Of a DNA stretch of 47,313 nt, positions 36,235 through 43,721 are shown piece after piece. The stretch covers positions 1-47,313 of the forward strand of contig NZ_AWTC01000024.1 of NCBI RefSeq assembly GCF_000497245.1, written 5' to 3'. The notes under the pieces were generated by a model that searched no databases, was not told where the DNA came from, and was given only the letters and a program-made list of their open reading frames with translations. Position numbers and translations under genes: made by a program. Source of the DNA: Sporolactobacillus laevolacticus DSM 442 (GTDB lineage: Bacteria > Bacillota > Bacilli > Bacillales > Sporolactobacillaceae). The first letter of the stretch is position 1, and the number at the start of each line of letters is the position of its first letter.

Positions 36235-36658
36235 GCCTGTTCACCCTTTCAGAACGCAGTGCATTGGCAAATTTGCTCGCTAGTCGTGCAAACTGCTGCT
36301 GCTCTTGTTCTGTAAACAGGTTGCACGCAACGGCAGCCAGTTGGTTGTGTCCGTTCTCAATCGTCGCCAATAATGTATGCCCATCAGTCGATAATACGGT
36401 TTGCAGCTCTCTCCCATCGCGAACACTTGGCTTCTGTTCAATATAGCCCATCAGTTTCAGTCTCTTGAGTGCTTTGGACAATTTTGTCCGACTAATGCCT
36501 AATAGCGCACTCACTTCAGAAGGAAGCAGACACTCTTTCTGCGCTAAAAGGTGGAGGATATCATAGTGTAACCAGCTGATCTCCTTTGGATTGACTCGAT
36601 TTCGCTCCGCAACCAATTCACATTGCAAATTAATCAATACGTCATCAAATGCGTCCAT
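36227..36658 (-). CDS. MarR family regulator
   Basis: 143 residues from the ATG at 36658, which follows GAGGTG by six bases (the GTG at 36667 is part of that site). Winged helix with EVSALLGISRTKLSKALKRL as recognition region and RDGRELQTVLSTDGH as the wing. It is the first gene of the marR/UvrA2-like unit, so it is probably a ligand-responsive repressor of it. An inverted repeat TTTCT-AATA-AGAAA lies between its -10 box and its start codon and is a natural autoregulatory operator. The inducer is unknown; a drug or aromatic compound is typical for the family. Confidence 0.88.
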   Translation of the reverse strand: MDAFDDVLINLQCELVAERNRVNPKEISWLHYDILHLLAQKECLLPSEVSALLGISRTKLSKALKRLKLMGYIEQKPSVRDGRELQTVLSTDGHTLLATIENGHNQLAAVACNLFTEQEQQQFARLASKFANALRSERVNRHE

Positions 36659-36678
36659 TAGTTTCACCTCGGAAATAG

Positions 36679-36720
36679 TTTCTAATAAGAAATTATATAG
36701 TGTTGCTCACTTAATAGCAA
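36679..36720 (-). promoter_or_regulatory. marR promoter and candidate operator
   Basis: Minus strand: -35 TTGCTA (36715-36720), 17-base spacer, -10 TATAAT (36692-36697). The inverted repeat TTTCT-AATA-AGAAA at 36679-36692 touches the -10 on its downstream side. Confidence 0.65.
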
Positions 36721-36859
36721 ACAGTTCAGCCAGTTAAAAATGACCCTTTCACTTGCGCAGATCAGGAATATCAGAAAGATAATCGATTATGTCTTGTTTA
36801 GGCGGTGAGTAACTCAAAGTCTTTTCTTCACTTTTTACCGTTTCAGGAATCTTCAACTT

Positions 36860-36881
36860 TTTCATGGCATATGCCATGAAA
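36860..36881. promoter_or_regulatory. 22-bp perfect palindrome, probable operator
   Basis: TTTCATGGCAT / ATGCCATGAAA with no spacer, in the divergent region between marR and bceR, 28 bases upstream of the bceR -35. The perfect two-fold symmetry suits a dimeric regulator. The cognate protein is unknown; the adjacent MarR protein is one candidate. Confidence 0.6.
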
Positions 36882-36908
36882 GCCAACACATATCTTTTTT
36901 TCACACAT

Positions 36909-36937
36909 TTGTCCCGCTCTGTGAAAATCAGTAGAAT
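36909..36937 (+). promoter_or_regulatory. bceRS promoter
   Basis: -35 TTGTCC (36909-36914), 17-base spacer, -10 TAGAAT (36932-36937). An inverted repeat TTTCACA (36899-36905) / TGTGAAA (36920-36926) brackets the -35. Confidence 0.6.
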
Positions 36938-36968
36938 GAAGATAGCTAATCACATAGGAGAATTTTTG

Positions 36969-37619
36969 ATGACAAAACTATTTATTGTGGAAGACGACGC
37001 GGCAATTGTGAAACAACTAACGTCTGCGCTAGATGAATACACGGTTGTTTCCGTGCAAAATTTTCGCAGCATCCGTCAGGAAATTGAAACCGAGACGCCG
37101 GATTTAATCTTAATGGACATTACTTTGCCGTATTTTAACGGCTTTTACTGGACGACTGAGATTCGCAAGAAAGCGACGACGCCAATCATCTTTCTCAGCT
37201 CAGCGGACGATGAAATGAACCAGGTGATGGCGATGAATATGGGCGCTGACGATTACGTCACCAAACCGTTTTCCGTCGACGTACTGAGGGCGAAAATTCA
37301 TGCCCTGCTGCGCCGAACCTACAGCTTCTCACAAGCCCAATTGAGCTTCAACAGCTTCATCCTGGAAGGCACCGAATTGAAAAAGGGACAGGACAAAGTT
37401 GATTTGACGCCAACCGAGGCCAAGTTGCTGCGCACCTTGTTCGAACAGCCTAATCAAACGGTACCCAAAGACGTGCTGCTGGCCAAGCTTTGGGAGTCAG
37501 ATGACTATATCGATGCCAATGCTCTGCAAGTCAACATCGCCCGCATGCGCAAGAAGCTAAATACGATTGGGTTTGACTATATCGGAACGGTGCGAGGTGT
37601 CGGCTATGTATTGGCGTGA
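36969..37619 (+). CDS. bceR: Bce-type response regulator
   Basis: 216-residue OmpR-class response regulator from the ATG at 36969 (AGGAG eight bases upstream; a 35-codon in-frame extension is not used). Receiver domain with acidic pocket EDD at 8-10, phospho-acceptor Asp50 in LILMDITLP and Lys in TKPF; C-terminal winged helix ending VRGVGYVLA. It probably activates the bceAB promoter at 31034-31097 when phosphorylated by BceS. It overlaps bceS by 14 bases. Confidence 0.92.
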   Translation: MTKLFIVEDDAAIVKQLTSALDEYTVVSVQNFRSIRQEIETETPDLILMDITLPYFNGFYWTTEIRKKATTPIIFLSSADDEMNQVMAMNMGADDYVTKPFSVDVLRAKIHALLRRTYSFSQAQLSFNSFILEGTELKKGQDKVDLTPTEAKLLRTLFEQPNQTVPKDVLLAKLWESDDYIDANALQVNIARMRKKLNTIGFDYIGTVRGVGYVLA

Positions 37620-38544
37620 ACGAAAACATTATATACTGGCCGTCGCCGTTACCATTTTCATCATCAGTGTTACCTTTTATTTACGTAATTTGCCGATGCT
37701 TACCTTCTTTTCAAGTCTGCTATTTGGTGCAACCGTCCTCGGTATTTTCTGCGCCTATGATTATTACCGATTTCAGTGCCGTCATCGCCAGCGGCTCCAG
37801 CAAGTCGTGCCTCAGGTTGATTTAACCCCGCAGTCACAAGCCGAACAAGATCTGTTGAAGTTGCTCGACGAACAAAAAGTATACTATGAAAATAAAATCG
37901 CCGGAATCAAAAAATTTGATGAGGACTTGACCGATGTCGTACGAATTTGGAGCCATCAAATGAAGGTACCGCTCTCCGTCCTCGATTTGATGGGACAGAC
38001 AAGTGATTTTACGGTTGATGAATTGAAGGAACAAACGTTTCAGTTAGAAAATTATCTGGACATGCTGCTGCATTATCTGCGATTGAACCACGAACAAACC
38101 GACTACCGCTTTACAGCCGTGCAGATAAAGCCTCTCGTTCAGTCAGTTGTGCGCAAGTTTGCTCCGCTGTTTATTCGTAAAGGGCTCAGTGTTACCATCG
38201 ATGGCGATGCGACTTGGACCACCGACGAGAAGTGGCTCTCCTTTGCACTTGACCAAATCATAGGCAATGCTGTCAAATATACGAAAGCAGGTAAGGTCCG
38301 TGTGCAAATTTCCCCGCAATCCATTCAAATCAGCGACACAGGCATCGGCATATTAAATGAGGACTTGCCCCGTCTGTTTGAGCACGGCTTTACCGGCTAC
38401 AACGGCCGCCGTGACAAAAAAGCAACCGGTCTCGGTTTCTTCTTAGCGAAGGAAGTCGCCGACCGGCTTTCTTTGCGTATTCATGTGGATTCTGAAATTG
38501 ATAAAGGAACAACTGTGACGATTAAACGAATTATTGAACACTGA
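37606..38544 (+). CDS. bceS: Bce-type intramembrane-sensing histidine kinase
   Basis: 312-residue histidine kinase from the ATG at 37606, inside the end of bceR, with GAGGTG upstream. Two N-terminal transmembrane helices (about 9-27 and 31-50) are separated by only a few residues. This is the hallmark of BceS-type kinases, which have no extracellular sensor and take their signal from the BceAB transporter. Phospho-acceptor His117 in IWSHQMKVPLS, N box IIGNAVKYT, G1 ISDTGIGI and GLGFFLAKEV are intact. Because BceB is frameshifted here, signalling may be impaired. Confidence 0.92.
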   Translation: MYWRERKHYILAVAVTIFIISVTFYLRNLPMLTFFSSLLFGATVLGIFCAYDYYRFQCRHRQRLQQVVPQVDLTPQSQAEQDLLKLLDEQKVYYENKIAGIKKFDEDLTDVVRIWSHQMKVPLSVLDLMGQTSDFTVDELKEQTFQLENYLDMLLHYLRLNHEQTDYRFTAVQIKPLVQSVVRKFAPLFIRKGLSVTIDGDATWTTDEKWLSFALDQIIGNAVKYTKAGKVRVQISPQSIQISDTGIGILNEDLPRLFEHGFTGYNGRRDKKATGLGFFLAKEVADRLSLRIHVDSEIDKGTTVTIKRIIEH

Positions 38545-38862
38545 CTATCAGTACTTTTATGATGAGTAAAGCTCAACATTGTCGAGAAGACGAGCGTTTC
38601 ACACTCAGAAGATTACCATCTTTATCGTTTCTTTGATGATCTTCCTGACCACCGTCCTCTCACTTTCTTCTCGCAAAGAGAGGAGGATAAACCTTCCACT
38701 TCCATAGCCGTTGCCGTGTCCCTAACTGCTCTTAAAATACTATGAATCTAGCATTTACACTGCAATTCATGTACGATATTCTTGGAAAAATCCTTTTTTC
38801 CGATCTCGTTCATTTCCACTAAAGTTTAACGATCAAGGATTTCAGAGACAGGTGAGAGAAAA
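38545..38862. other. intergenic stretch, possible decayed coding sequence
   Basis: No intact gene and no strong terminator. Around 38605-38700 one plus-strand frame reads a hydrophobic segment KITIFIVSLMIFLTTVLSL, and an ATG at about 38563 with MSKAQHCREDERF leads into it only after a frame change. This may be the remnant of a small membrane protein; support is weak. Confidence 0.3.
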
Positions 38863-39771
38863 ATGGGTATTGAAAAGCTTAAAAAAGAAAGAGTCAAAGA
38901 TTTTTTGAACTATTGTACGAAACATCGTGCGGAATTAGATGACTCGTATTTATACGGCGAAGAATTTGAGAACTTTGAGCCAAATGAAAAGAACCCGACT
39001 TATATTTTAATGGATGACGCAGAAAAAATCATTGGTGCAGCCTCACTCGTCATAGACGATTATTACCGCAGCGGAAAGAAAGCACGTTTCAGGATTTTTC
39101 ATACAGAGACCGGAAACGCATCAGATTACAAAGAGCTGCTGCAGGCTGTCAGCAAACACGCAGAAGGAATGGACAGTGTGTTTGTGTTCATTCCCCTAAC
39201 AAATAAAGCATTGCTGAATATGGTTGAAAGCCTGAATTTCAAACTCTGGCGATATTCCTTTCTACTGGTCAAAGAAAGTATTTCAGAGTATCCGATTGAA
39301 CTTCCGGAAGATTATTCGATCCGACCACTTATTCCAGGAAAGGATGAAGCGGTATGGTGCGAAATTAGGAATGAATGCTTCGCCAAACTTCCAGGCAGCG
39401 AGACACCGATGACTGAAGAAATCATCCGCGACAGAATGACTGGTTCTGATTATCTTGAAGACGGTGCACTCATCCTCTATCATCAGGATCGTGCAATCGG
39501 CATTGTACAGGGACTGGATGACGAGTACGATAACGCACCGATTATGTGTATCGGACCGCTCGCAATTATCCCCGAATATCAAGGACGCGGACTCGGCCGA
39601 ACGCTGCTGCGCGCTTCAATTAATTACGCGAAACAGCACGGTTACACACGTACCATCCTATGTGTCGATGGAAAAAACGAACGGGCAAAGACGCTCTACC
39701 TCCATGAAGGATATAAGGACGTTCATTCGGATGTCGCCTATACCTTCGATCTGAAACAAAGAAATAAATGA
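38863..39771 (+). CDS. tandem GNAT acetyltransferase
   Basis: 302 residues. The C-terminal GNAT domain (about 150-298) is complete, with the acetyl-CoA-binding motif IIPEYQGRGLGRTLLRASI and the late YLHEGYK. The N-terminal half (about 1-140) looks like a second, degenerate GNAT fold, as in MshD-like double-GNAT proteins. The acceptor is unknown. AGGTGAGAG lies upstream of the ATG. Monocistronic with a terminator. Confidence 0.82.
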   Translation: MGIEKLKKERVKDFLNYCTKHRAELDDSYLYGEEFENFEPNEKNPTYILMDDAEKIIGAASLVIDDYYRSGKKARFRIFHTETGNASDYKELLQAVSKHAEGMDSVFVFIPLTNKALLNMVESLNFKLWRYSFLLVKESISEYPIELPEDYSIRPLIPGKDEAVWCEIRNECFAKLPGSETPMTEEIIRDRMTGSDYLEDGALILYHQDRAIGIVQGLDDEYDNAPIMCIGPLAIIPEYQGRGLGRTLLRASINYAKQHGYTRTILCVDGKNERAKTLYLHEGYKDVHSDVAYTFDLKQRNK

Positions 39772-39779
39772 TCCACATG

Positions 39780-39812
39780 AAGCATGGCCAGTCAGTATAG
39801 CCGTGCTTTTTT
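39780..39812 (+). terminator. intrinsic terminator of the GNAT gene
   Basis: Stem AAGCATGGC / GCCGTGCTT (one G:U pair), then TTTTT. Confidence 0.8.
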
Positions 39813-39943
39813 ATTTGCTAAAAAACAGGGGGCAATAGAATAAGAAAGATTCAATAATGAGTGCGTGTGTATTAAATAAAGGCAATTTCGCAAGAGCATT
39901 ATTCTTTTTATGTATCCCAGCAAAGCCGGGTAGGGCCATTCTG

Positions 39944-40207
39944 TTAATCTTTGGTATTCCCTGGTCGATCATTTAGTGCAAGCTCAAACAATCCGGTACT
40001 AGACAATCCGGCAAGTCCACCAGCCCATAACCGGAGCACAGGTGGCAGATCAGTAAATGGATAAGCCGCAAGACCGATGAGCAGACCAACGCCAAATGCG
40101 ATCGCCGGAACAGCATTCTTCGGAATTGATATACTTTTTTTTATCAATTGTGTTACCGCAGTAATGATGGGCAACATAATCGTTGCAAGAGCGAGTACTT
40201 CTGTCAT
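39944..40207 (-). CDS. phage-type holin (A118 Hol118-like)
   Basis: 87 residues with two or three hydrophobic segments. The family block RLWAGGLAGLSSTGLFEL, with the WAGxLAGxxxTGLFE pattern of Listeria phage A118-type holins, is followed by a short charged tail. GGAGG lies eight bases before the ATG. Holins permeabilise the membrane to release an endolysin, but no endolysin or phage structural gene is within the window. It is therefore a solitary domesticated or remnant holin, or a chromosomal holin-like protein with another role. Confidence 0.7.
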   Translation of the reverse strand: MTEVLALATIMLPIITAVTQLIKKSISIPKNAVPAIAFGVGLLIGLAAYPFTDLPPVLRLWAGGLAGLSSTGLFELALNDRPGNTKD

Positions 40208-40490
40208 GATGATTCCTCCCGCATATCAAAATTGCCGGCATACGCCGACTCGTCTTATTCAAAGATATTCACTTTTAAACAGGACAGACCAGTTTTTTAA
40301 ACGACTAAGCCATTAGTTTTTTGTCGAGAAGGTTCTAAGTGAATCCATAGATGAGAAGAAAATCACCCTGACAACTATAGAGGGCCCAAAAGTACTTTAC
40401 GATATTTAGTGCATTTGTTACCTCCCCTTAAAAAATGATACATTTTGGGTTTGAGAAAGAATCCATCCTGTTCAATGTGCATAAACAAAA
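40208..40490. other. intergenic stretch
   Basis: Between the divergent holin gene and the terminator at 40491. No ORF with a ribosome site, no repeat and no strong structure seen. Confidence 0.5.
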
Positions 40491-40533
40491 GAAATCCCTA
40501 TAGATGATCAAAAACAATGATCGCAGGGATTTC
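40491..40533 (-). terminator. intrinsic terminator of the 75-codon gene
   Basis: Stem GAAATCCCT / AGGGATTTC with an inner GATCA/TGATC pairing, then TTTTGTTTAT on the minus strand. Confidence 0.65.
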
Positions 40534-40638
40534 CTTATTTGGTAAACACCTTAACTACAGGCAACAAAATTGTTGGCAATCGGTGGTATGTCTTACGGCT
40601 GTAATCACAGGCAGCTTTCTTTTTTGTTCAATCATTAT

Positions 40639-40866
40639 TTAGTGTGATTCAGCGACCTTCTCACCTGTCTCATTCATCACTTCAGATTTAATTTTCCATT
40701 CCTCCGCATTGATTACATGTTCTTTACCATTTACATCTGTTAGTGTCATCTGTATCTTCTTAAAGTTCAGTTCATCGACATTAGCTAGGGCTTCCGCTAC
40801 GCTTTCCGCTTCACTATCAGTAATAATTACCGTTGTGATGGTGTTAAAAATTTTGTATTTCTGCAT
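40639..40866 (-). CDS. small hypothetical protein
   Basis: 75 residues from the ATG at 40866 (AAAGGAG nine bases upstream; ten upstream codons are in frame without a site). It is acidic, with alternating strand and helix patterns (KYKIFNTITTVIITDSEAES, EHVINAEEWKIKSEV). I do not recognise a family. No membrane segment or signal. It lies downstream of the Cfr-like gene on the same strand, 113 bases away, and could be on its transcript. Function unknown. Confidence 0.6.
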   Translation of the reverse strand: MQKYKIFNTITTVIITDSEAESVAEALANVDELNFKKIQMTLTDVNGKEHVINAEEWKIKSEVMNETGEKVAESH

Positions 40867-40979
40867 TTTTATTTGCTCCTTTGTTTTTTTATACATTCAG
40901 AGTATTAACAGGTAAACACTTTTCATGCTTTTTGCTGTACAACGGCAACAAACAAGATAACGCAAAGTTATTGTCGACT

Positions 40980-42035
40980 TTAACTCTTTTTATTTATTTT
41001 TTGATACTGACCATATAATTGCCCGCAGGCTGCATTAATATCAATCCCAAATTGACTTCTGATCGTGACATGAATCCCTGCTGATTTTAATTCGGAATAA
41101 AATGCGTCTACTTTCCTTTCATTTGATATTCCATAATGCACTGGAGCATCTATGGTAGGATTATATCTAATAATATTCACATGGTACAATTTACCAGAAT
41201 GAATCCTTCCTTTAAGAAGTTTGATCACAGCCTTTGCATGATCTATAGAGTCATTAAATCCAGGTAACATGATATAAGCAATATATACTTTCTTTCCTGT
41301 TACTCGAATATGGTCATCTAACTCGTTCATAACATCTTCTAAAGGAAAGCGATCGTTCACGGGCATCAAAGAACTCCGTTGTTCGTTAAAAGGCGAATGC
41401 AATGAGAATGTTAAGTGAACTTGAGGATAGTCATGAGTCATTCTTCTAATGTTAGGTATAATCCCCACTGTCGAAACAGTTATCCTCCTTGGGCTTAGTC
41501 CAAATAATGTCGAATCTGTTAATATACCCAAAGCACTAAATACATGTCCATTCATAAGCGGTTCGCCCATTCCCATAAACGCAACACTGTCCAAAGATTG
41601 GCCTTGTAGATAAAAATAAAGTACTTGATCGGTTATTTCGTCTGCCGTTAAGTTTCTTTTTAGTCCAATAGCACCGGTTGCACAAAACTTGCATCCTAAA
41701 TTACATCCACATTGAGAGGAAATACAAAATGAATGCCAACCAGCTTTAAATCTCATACCTACAGTTTCTACCCTATTAGAATCAGGTAGTCTAAATAGAA
41801 CTTTATGAATTTGCTGAGAAGATTGTTCTGACACCGGATCAATGCTTAAAATATTTGTACCGAATTCTTTTACTAATTGCTGTCTTAACGTTTTGGGTAA
41901 AACATCCATTTTTTCAAAGTCACCAATTCTTTCCTTGAAAATAGAGTGGATGATTTGTTTGAATCTGTAATCGGGCTGATCTATATTCCTTAAATAGTGT
42001 TGTATTTTTTCGTATTTGGTTGATGTTTTTAACAT
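40980..42035 (-). CDS. cfr-like: Cfr-like 23S rRNA (adenine2503-C8) methyltransferase
   Basis: 351-residue radical-SAM methyltransferase from the ATG at 42035 (AAGGG ten bases upstream; the GTG at 42053 is part of that site). Cluster cysteines 111, 115 and 118 lie in CNLGCKFC, catalytic cysteines at 104 and 337, and Glu90 in RVETVGM. From memory, the Cfr counterparts are C112/C116/C119, C105, C338 and E91, a constant offset of one, implying almost no indels. Long stretches such as SFCISSQCGC, CKFCATG, TFSLHSP, KVYIAYIMLPG and VTIRSQFGID read as Cfr rather than housekeeping RlmN. Cfr methylates C8 of A2503 and gives resistance to phenicols, lincosamides, oxazolidinones, pleuromutilins and streptogramin A. 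GMGEPLMN is RlmN-like at one loop. A leader ORF and terminator precede it. Confidence 0.85.
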   Translation of the reverse strand: MLKTSTKYEKIQHYLRNIDQPDYRFKQIIHSIFKERIGDFEKMDVLPKTLRQQLVKEFGTNILSIDPVSEQSSQQIHKVLFRLPDSNRVETVGMRFKAGWHSFCISSQCGCNLGCKFCATGAIGLKRNLTADEITDQVLYFYLQGQSLDSVAFMGMGEPLMNGHVFSALGILTDSTLFGLSPRRITVSTVGIIPNIRRMTHDYPQVHLTFSLHSPFNEQRSSLMPVNDRFPLEDVMNELDDHIRVTGKKVYIAYIMLPGFNDSIDHAKAVIKLLKGRIHSGKLYHVNIIRYNPTIDAPVHYGISNERKVDAFYSELKSAGIHVTIRSQFGIDINAACGQLYGQYQKINKKS

Positions 42036-42129
42036 TTTAATACATCCCTTCACAATTCGTTCAAATAATAAATGAGATAAAGTTTATTAATTGAAAATAT
42101 AGTAGAAGGGAGAAGTGACTCTAGCCAAT

Positions 42130-42159
42130 AAAAAAGACACCAGAAAAAATACCGGTGCC
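42130..42159 (-). terminator. terminator / attenuator upstream of the Cfr-like gene
   Basis: Minus-strand stem GGCACCGG / CTGGTGTC (two G:U pairs), then TTTTTT, located 37 bases after the leader ORF stop and 95 bases before the cfr-like start. It either ends a leader transcript or acts as a conditional attenuator. A weak promoter (TTGGCT..TACTAT) just downstream is the alternative source of cfr-like mRNA. Confidence 0.7.
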
Positions 42160-42196
42160 AACGTTTATATCCAATCTGTATTAAATCTAAGATAGA

Positions 42197-42367
42197 CTAA
42201 TAAATAGTACATCTCTTACAGATTTTCATAAATTGAGGCAAATAATTTCCGGCCACTGTTTCTATAGAGGATGTTTGGCTTAAAAAAGAGCAGACTACTC
42301 CCCTTAAAAACAAAATGCCAGAAATTTTATTTTTTTTACCGAATTTAATTCGCCAAAAAGTTAACAT
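42197..42367 (-). CDS. leader ORF of the Cfr-like gene
   Basis: 56 codons from the ATG at 42367, with a consensus GGAGG eight bases upstream, the strongest ribosome site in this region. The product begins MLTFWRIKFGKKNKI and is basic; I do not recognise it. Inside the ORF, a small stem GAGTA / TGCTC (42288-42300) is followed by six T, a second possible terminator that translating ribosomes would disturb. Leader peptides with nested hairpins are the known arrangement for drug-inducible ribosome-protection and rRNA methylase genes, where a stalled ribosome changes the RNA fold. That this one senses ribosome-targeting drugs is inference from position. Confidence 0.6.
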   Translation of the reverse strand: MLTFWRIKFGKKNKISGILFLRGVVCSFLSQTSSIETVAGNYLPQFMKICKRCTIY

Positions 42368-42887
42368 ACCTTTGCCTCCTTTCATTCATAAATTATTAAA
42401 GTAGCAGATAAAATTAATGAAAAACTGGTTTGATGTTTTTCTCAAAACGCCAGGATCCGGCAGATGATTTTCTGCCCCATTTTCACAATTTCTGGGACGT
42501 AAAAACGCCCCCTATCCAAGTTCAGAATAGGAGGCATAAGTACGGATGAACGCGGAAAAGACGCTTAGCCGCTGATCGCCGACCCTACTCTGAAAAAGTC
42601 CGTTTGAAGGCATACATACAGATAAACGCTCTGCATCTGTAATGCCTTCCATGTGACTGTTTCATCAATAGGATCAGCTTTTCATTGGCCTTTGGTTCAC
42701 CCTTCCGATCATTTTATTATTTTAATTGTATAACACAACACTACATTTTGTAAAATGAGACAATTTAATAGTACTTGTTATCTGAATTCTGAATTCCTCT
42801 TTCTCGTTCTTTTGACATTATTTTGCCACCTTCGTCATTGTATATCCTATAAACATTACAATAGATAACCCCACTGATGCACCCATT
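42368..42887. other. long noncoding stretch with several hairpins
   Basis: No gene supported. It contains a minus-strand terminator-like stem at 42501-42535 and a large hairpin at 42606-42649 (outer arm GAAGGCAT / ATGCCTTC, inner arm TACAGAT / ATCTGTA, loop of 11, three-base bulge). A short GGCAGA / TCTGCC hairpin lies near 42457-42475. The leader promoter is expected near 42400-42430 on the minus strand; a TTTTCA-N17-TTTAAT match is weak. Confidence 0.5.
42501..42535 (-). terminator. possible intrinsic terminator
   Basis: Minus-strand stem GCCTCCTAT / ATAGGGGGC followed by GTTTTTA. The only coding remnant upstream is the Rhs fragment at 42888-43143. Confidence 0.5.
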
Positions 42888-43143
42888 TTAAAACTTGAGA
42901 ATGGGTGGGAACATGATACTTATCCACAAACGAAGAACATTACCATAAGCATCATACGAATATGAGCCCACCTTGTCACCGAATTGATTAACAATCTGGA
43001 TTACATCTCCACGCTGATCCGTCAAAAAATAGTAAGGTGTGGTTTTCCAGGCACCCGTTGGACCTTTGTCCCGAACAACCATACCGACGATATGACCATT
43101 TGGATCCCACTGATAATAGTGATAGGACTGAATATCATACTAA
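42888..43143 (-). pseudogene. Rhs-repeat fragment
   Basis: An in-frame stretch from just after a stop near 43143 encodes YHYYQWDPNGHIVG, then YYFLTDQRGDVIQIV and GSYSYDAYGNVL, which are typical YD/Rhs repeats that form the shell of Rhs/WapA-type toxins. After DAYGNVL the similarity stops and the frame runs into RLWISIMFPPILKF and a stop. There is no start with a ribosome site. It is a remnant, or the displaced core of an orphan toxin cassette. Confidence 0.8.
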
Positions 43144-43287
43144 TTATCGACTGTCAATCAAATCAAACGATGTTAAAAGCCGTTTGATAACAGTCATTAT
43201 CATATGAAGCAACTGTCAATTGTTATTAATGAAAGTCAGCTTTTTTCAATGCTTGGTCACTTTTTAGTCACTCGAAAGGAGCAGATA

Positions 43288-43472
43288 ATGATGTACGCAG
43301 TTGATGCATTGACTGAAAAAAACAATCACAAATTGATTACCCTAAGGAGTATGAAAAAGAGCACCGCCACGACCTGCCGGCAGGCTCCATTTATTGGGCG
43401 GTCGTTCACGAAATTGAACCCCTTGAAAAACAAAATAAGGAGCCTCAAAGCCTAAGCCTCGTCTCCCCATAG
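43288..43472 (+). pseudogene. possible frameshifted small gene
   Basis: AAAGGAG six bases before the ATG starts MMYAVDALTEKNNHK. In another frame the sequence continues IDYPKEYEKEHRHDLPAG and WAVVHEIEPLEKQNKEP to a stop at 43472. The join near 43335-43340 needs a one-base change. The protein-like composition on both sides suggests a recently broken small gene of unknown family. Confidence 0.35.
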
Positions 43473-43721
43473 TTCTTCCACACTCGTCTAGAAAGTGTGC
43501 CAGTCGAATGACCACGCGCAGGGACGGCTCTTTTGTTTCTCCGCTTAAAATCCCGGATAACACCCCAGACCAAATTCTGGACTTTTTTGCACCGAATCCC
43601 ATTCTTTTATTAGTTGTATAATAAATATGTTCATTTAGTGGTTTAAATAATAAAAGGAAAGTTGCCAACATGATAGGCTGACAACTTTATAAAGTCCATG
43701 TAGTTTTAATCAAAATGGTTT
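43473..43721. other. intergenic stretch with REP-like motif
   Basis: No gene. GCAGGGACGGCTCTTTTGTTTC at 43518-43539 (given as GGGACGGCTCTTTTGTTTC) recalls the GGGACGGTTCT...GTTTC ends of REP-type repeats associated with RAYT transposases in Bacillales. This is from memory and only one arm is present. Confidence 0.3.

Noticed and set aside
40980-42035. annotation as housekeeping RlmN
   Set aside because: Residue register and sequence blocks follow Cfr more closely, although the GMGEPL loop is RlmN-like; a tree is needed to settle it.
43342-43671. 109-codon minus-strand ORF
   Set aside because: No ribosome site; it overlaps the more protein-like broken gene on the plus strand and a REP-like motif.
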